Origin: Spongospora subterranea
Lineage: Eukaryota > Endomyxa > Phytomyxea > Plasmodiophorida > Plasmodiophoridae
Length of the DNA: 41,359 nucleotides
Assembly (NCBI GenBank): GCA_900404475.1
Contig: OUQQ01000106.1
Span: forward strand, 15,751 to 57,109
Direction of reading: 5' to 3'
The number at the start of each line of letters is the position of its first letter. Within the stretch, counting starts at the first letter, position 1. The notes beneath the pieces are model-generated. The model was not told the DNA's origin. It searched no databases and saw only the letters and a program-made list of their open reading frames with translations. The position numbers and the translations under genes are program-made. Positions 38,931 to 41,359 of the stretch are shown in pieces.

Positions 38931-41112
38931 GCCCAGCGAATATTTGACGAATTTTCGGGTTGGTCAGCACCAATCTTTGTCAATGACGCTCACGAAGGTT
39001 TTGACGCTTGTGATCGTTTTTGGGTCTGGAAACATGATCTCTAGGGAATGTGGGAGAGCGAGCTATCTGCAGTAAACTTGGAAACTCTGGATAGGCAAGG
39101 TACTCAGGTGGGGGCAGGTCCACATTCGTTGTGGTCGTTATGACCAGAAAAACCAGCGAACCTTTGTATACCATGCCATACCATACCATTGTGATCGCTT
39201 TGTATATGCATAATTTTTCATTTCTTATAATGCCACATGTGCAGCATCTCAACAGTGATGTCCCAGAATTGAAAATGTGTTGATACGTGCTGTCAGCTTG
39301 AGAACAAAATCGTCACAAATCGCCATTCGAAAAATAATAGAGTTGGCATTGAATCCCCTTAGTCATGACACACCCAACGAGGTCGTTGGAGCCTTTGCCT
39401 GACTGGGAATATTATCGAAAGCCCATGGAAGTTTTTGATGTGCTAGTTTCATTGTTAATTGACGACCATGTCGCATACTTGGATTCACAAATCCTGTCTT
39501 CTTGAGTCTACTCTGGGTAAACGTTTTCCGATAGACTGGGGCTCATGGGGTTGAGTTCGAACCAGTCGGAAATCAGTTGGCCGAATGCGTTGATCGGTCG
39601 ACTTCAAGCAGGTTACGCTGATGATGTTCTATCCACCCGCTGGAGCTGGCAATAGATTAGGAGGCAGAAAACCATTCCCCAAACACAGCAAACAAGGTTG
39701 AACTATTGCAAAGCTGAATGATAAACCGTTTCCGTTAACCGCTGTTTAAATATTGCAGCTCTTTAGACAGTTCTCATGCCGTTTATGTCGAACCCCCAGA
39801 ATACCGAACTGGTTTTGTCACCAAACACCTGTTGGCAGATACAAAAGGGAAACAATGAACTTGTGAATCATGAGGGAATGTCACAAGTGTCAATACCCGA
39901 CATTAACAGGATCATTGGCCAGATCAGGGACCATTGGTCAACTCGCCACAATCGCCCTTTAGACCTGTCCCCGACAACCATAATGATAGTCCAATCGAAA
40001 TTGATCAACGATTAGTAACTATGTTGGTGGATCTTTCAATCGGTCATGATATGGTAAAGACAAAATCGCCCAAAGCAGATCTCGTTGACGATCAGTATTC
40101 CACGTGAGATTAAACTATGAGTACTCCATCTGACAACCTATCGAACACGAGCCGTTGCGATTACCAGAATGACACCTAACATCATTTACCAACGTCCCTG
40201 ATTCACTGGAAGGACGGTCCGCTTTTCAATTGTTTGTTTGAGCGGTACGAAGAAGGTTCCAAAACGAAACGACGCAGCCCAAACGCCTTTCTTCACAAAC
40301 ACGAACGCCACAAATTGTACAGGCAACGGTTGTTTGTATGTCACAAATAAAGCATTCCATTCTATTCAGAGAAGCGCGCGCATTGCTGCATCAGGATACC
40401 TTCCATGCGCGAGTGTTTCTGAAAAGAAAGGAATGCCTTTTTCGTGGCACACAAACAACCGTCGTGCAACAGCGGTCGTTGATGTTTTCGTAAATTTCAG
40501 GGATGGGCAGGTGGACCTCTATCAATACAGCATATACTGTGGGTGACATCATCTACCGTAAACAAACAATGTCTCAAAGATGTGACAGACAGATGGTGCG
40601 CCCTGTAATCGACTGTCTAGACCAATTGCTTGAACAAATGACTTTGAAAAGAAACGGCACAGACACTCTGAGATTGATTTCCAGTGAGATCTCGTGCCTT
40701 TCTTAAACAATCATTCGCTTCCTGAACTATGATGTATTGCCTGCCGGGGAATTGGAGCAATGGGCACCGTACGACGAACGCTTTGTGATTCTATTACAGT
40801 GTGGGAAGTCTAGCTTCAGCAAATCCCTGTAGCGTCTCACAGACGTTTTCGACATCAACAATGTTAACAAAGTATATGCGCCTTGAAAAACCCTGACGAT
40901 TGAGCTACTTTGGATTTTTGCCAATTTTTTCGGTCAATTTTCCAAATTTTCGACTCAGTCAATTTGCTCAGATTGCGCCCGGAAAAGGCTCCTTCGACTG
41001 GAATTTTCTTGTAGGTGCGATCGGAATTTCTGAGATCTGAACCCTTATGCGCATTTTATACACAATCGGTTGTAATTATGCCACGACTGAACAAGCTAGA
41101 GATGTGGCGGCC
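38931..41112. other. Intergenic with an imperfect hairpin
   Basis: Small ATG frames exist (39365-39508, 47 codons, with EVFDVLVSLLIDDHVAYLD; 39776-40015, 79 codons) but show no domain. 40320-40365 and 40428-40475 form an imperfect inverted repeat (acggttgtttgta / cacacaaacaaccgt). The rest shows nothing I can name. Confidence 0.35.
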
Positions 41113-41359
41113 ATGAAGTGTGCTATCTCATCAACCATTTCGACGATTGCGGCTGATGCGGGAGTCCTCGTTCAACTGTTTGATAAGGACCTATCTGATG
41201 ACAAAGACCAAGCAGACAGCGAATCGCCTTGGGAAGAAGACGTCGGCTTGTCTCAATACTGGTCGGATAGCGAAACCGATCAAAATCAACCTGTGTCAAT
41301 TTCCATCTGGTCGCAGCGGAACCTGATCACAGTCGAAGTTCTGATTCGCGACACTCCTA
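41113..41359 (+). CDS. Acidic hypothetical protein, 5' part only
   Basis: Open frame from ATG 41113 to the window end (82 codons, no stop). The N-terminus MKCAISSTISTIAADAGVLV is followed by an acidic stretch (DKDLSDDKDQADSESPWEED). No signal peptide or known domain is visible. It could be the first exon of a gene that continues beyond the window, or a chance frame; an in-frame TGA lies about 30 bases upstream of the ATG. Confidence 0.35.
   Translation, partial: MKCAISSTISTIAADAGVLVQLFDKDLSDDKDQADSESPWEEDVGLSQYWSDSETDQNQPVSISIWSQRNLITVEVLIRDTP

Overview
The window is eukaryotic nuclear DNA. Genes carry many short GT..AG introns (most 40-70 nt, some 100-300 nt), there are no bacterial operons, and the space between genes is full of decayed transposons. 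The gene content (secreted protein kinase, CAP/lectin-type surface protein, tandem 7TM receptors, ankyrin proteins, type II Golgi-like glycosyltransferase, a P-type ATPase with 26 exons) suggests a unicellular parasitic or osmotrophic protist. A plasmodiophorid-like rhizarian is my best guess, but only a guess. The first 12 bases are a G homopolymer, probably a contig-edge artefact.

Layout. 0.04-0.18 kb: decayed C-terminal end of a 7TM paralogue. 0.3-2.9 kb (-): CAP domain, Thr/Lys/Pro stalk, LamG-like domain, transmembrane segment. 3.3-4.6 kb (-): decayed DDE transposase. 5.5-14.5 kb (-): five intact tandem copies of one 7TM receptor-like gene, each with the same two tiny introns, with duplicated spacers between some of them. 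12.06-12.31 and 14.74-15.10 kb: copies of a dispersed repeat, two forming a palindrome. 15.26-16.23 kb (+): intact SANT/NAM-associated DNA-binding-type protein of the kind carried by Harbinger elements. 16.3-17.0 kb: Ty1/copia reverse-transcriptase debris in an inverted repeat. 17.9-18.95 kb (-): ankyrin-repeat gene with at least seven exons. 18.96-19.15 kb (-): Ty3-type gag-like fragment. 21.5-23.0 kb (-): protein kinase behind a signal-peptide-like leader. 24.6-25.5 kb (-): Ser/Asp-rich protein ending in a treble-clef zinc ribbon. 25.9-29.4 kb: mostly non-coding, with a second transposase fragment. 29.4-31.2 kb (+): exostosin-like glycosyltransferase. 31.6-38.0 kb (+): P2-type cation ATPase with an extra N-terminal region of about 229 residues. 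38.0-41.36 kb: ankyrin fragment, an imperfect hairpin and the start of an acidic ORF running off the edge.

The gene models were built by hand. For the 7TM copies, the ATPase, the kinase, the ankyrin gene and the CAP/LamG gene, every proposed junction uses GT..AG and keeps reading phase, and the joins fall inside recognisable domains. The most interesting element is the 7TM array. It has a GPCR-like outline (a Cys before TM3 and another in the second outer loop, an LAILDL motif in TM2, an NR[IV] motif where class A receptors have DRY), and one member has a second intron that is stop-free and a multiple of three.
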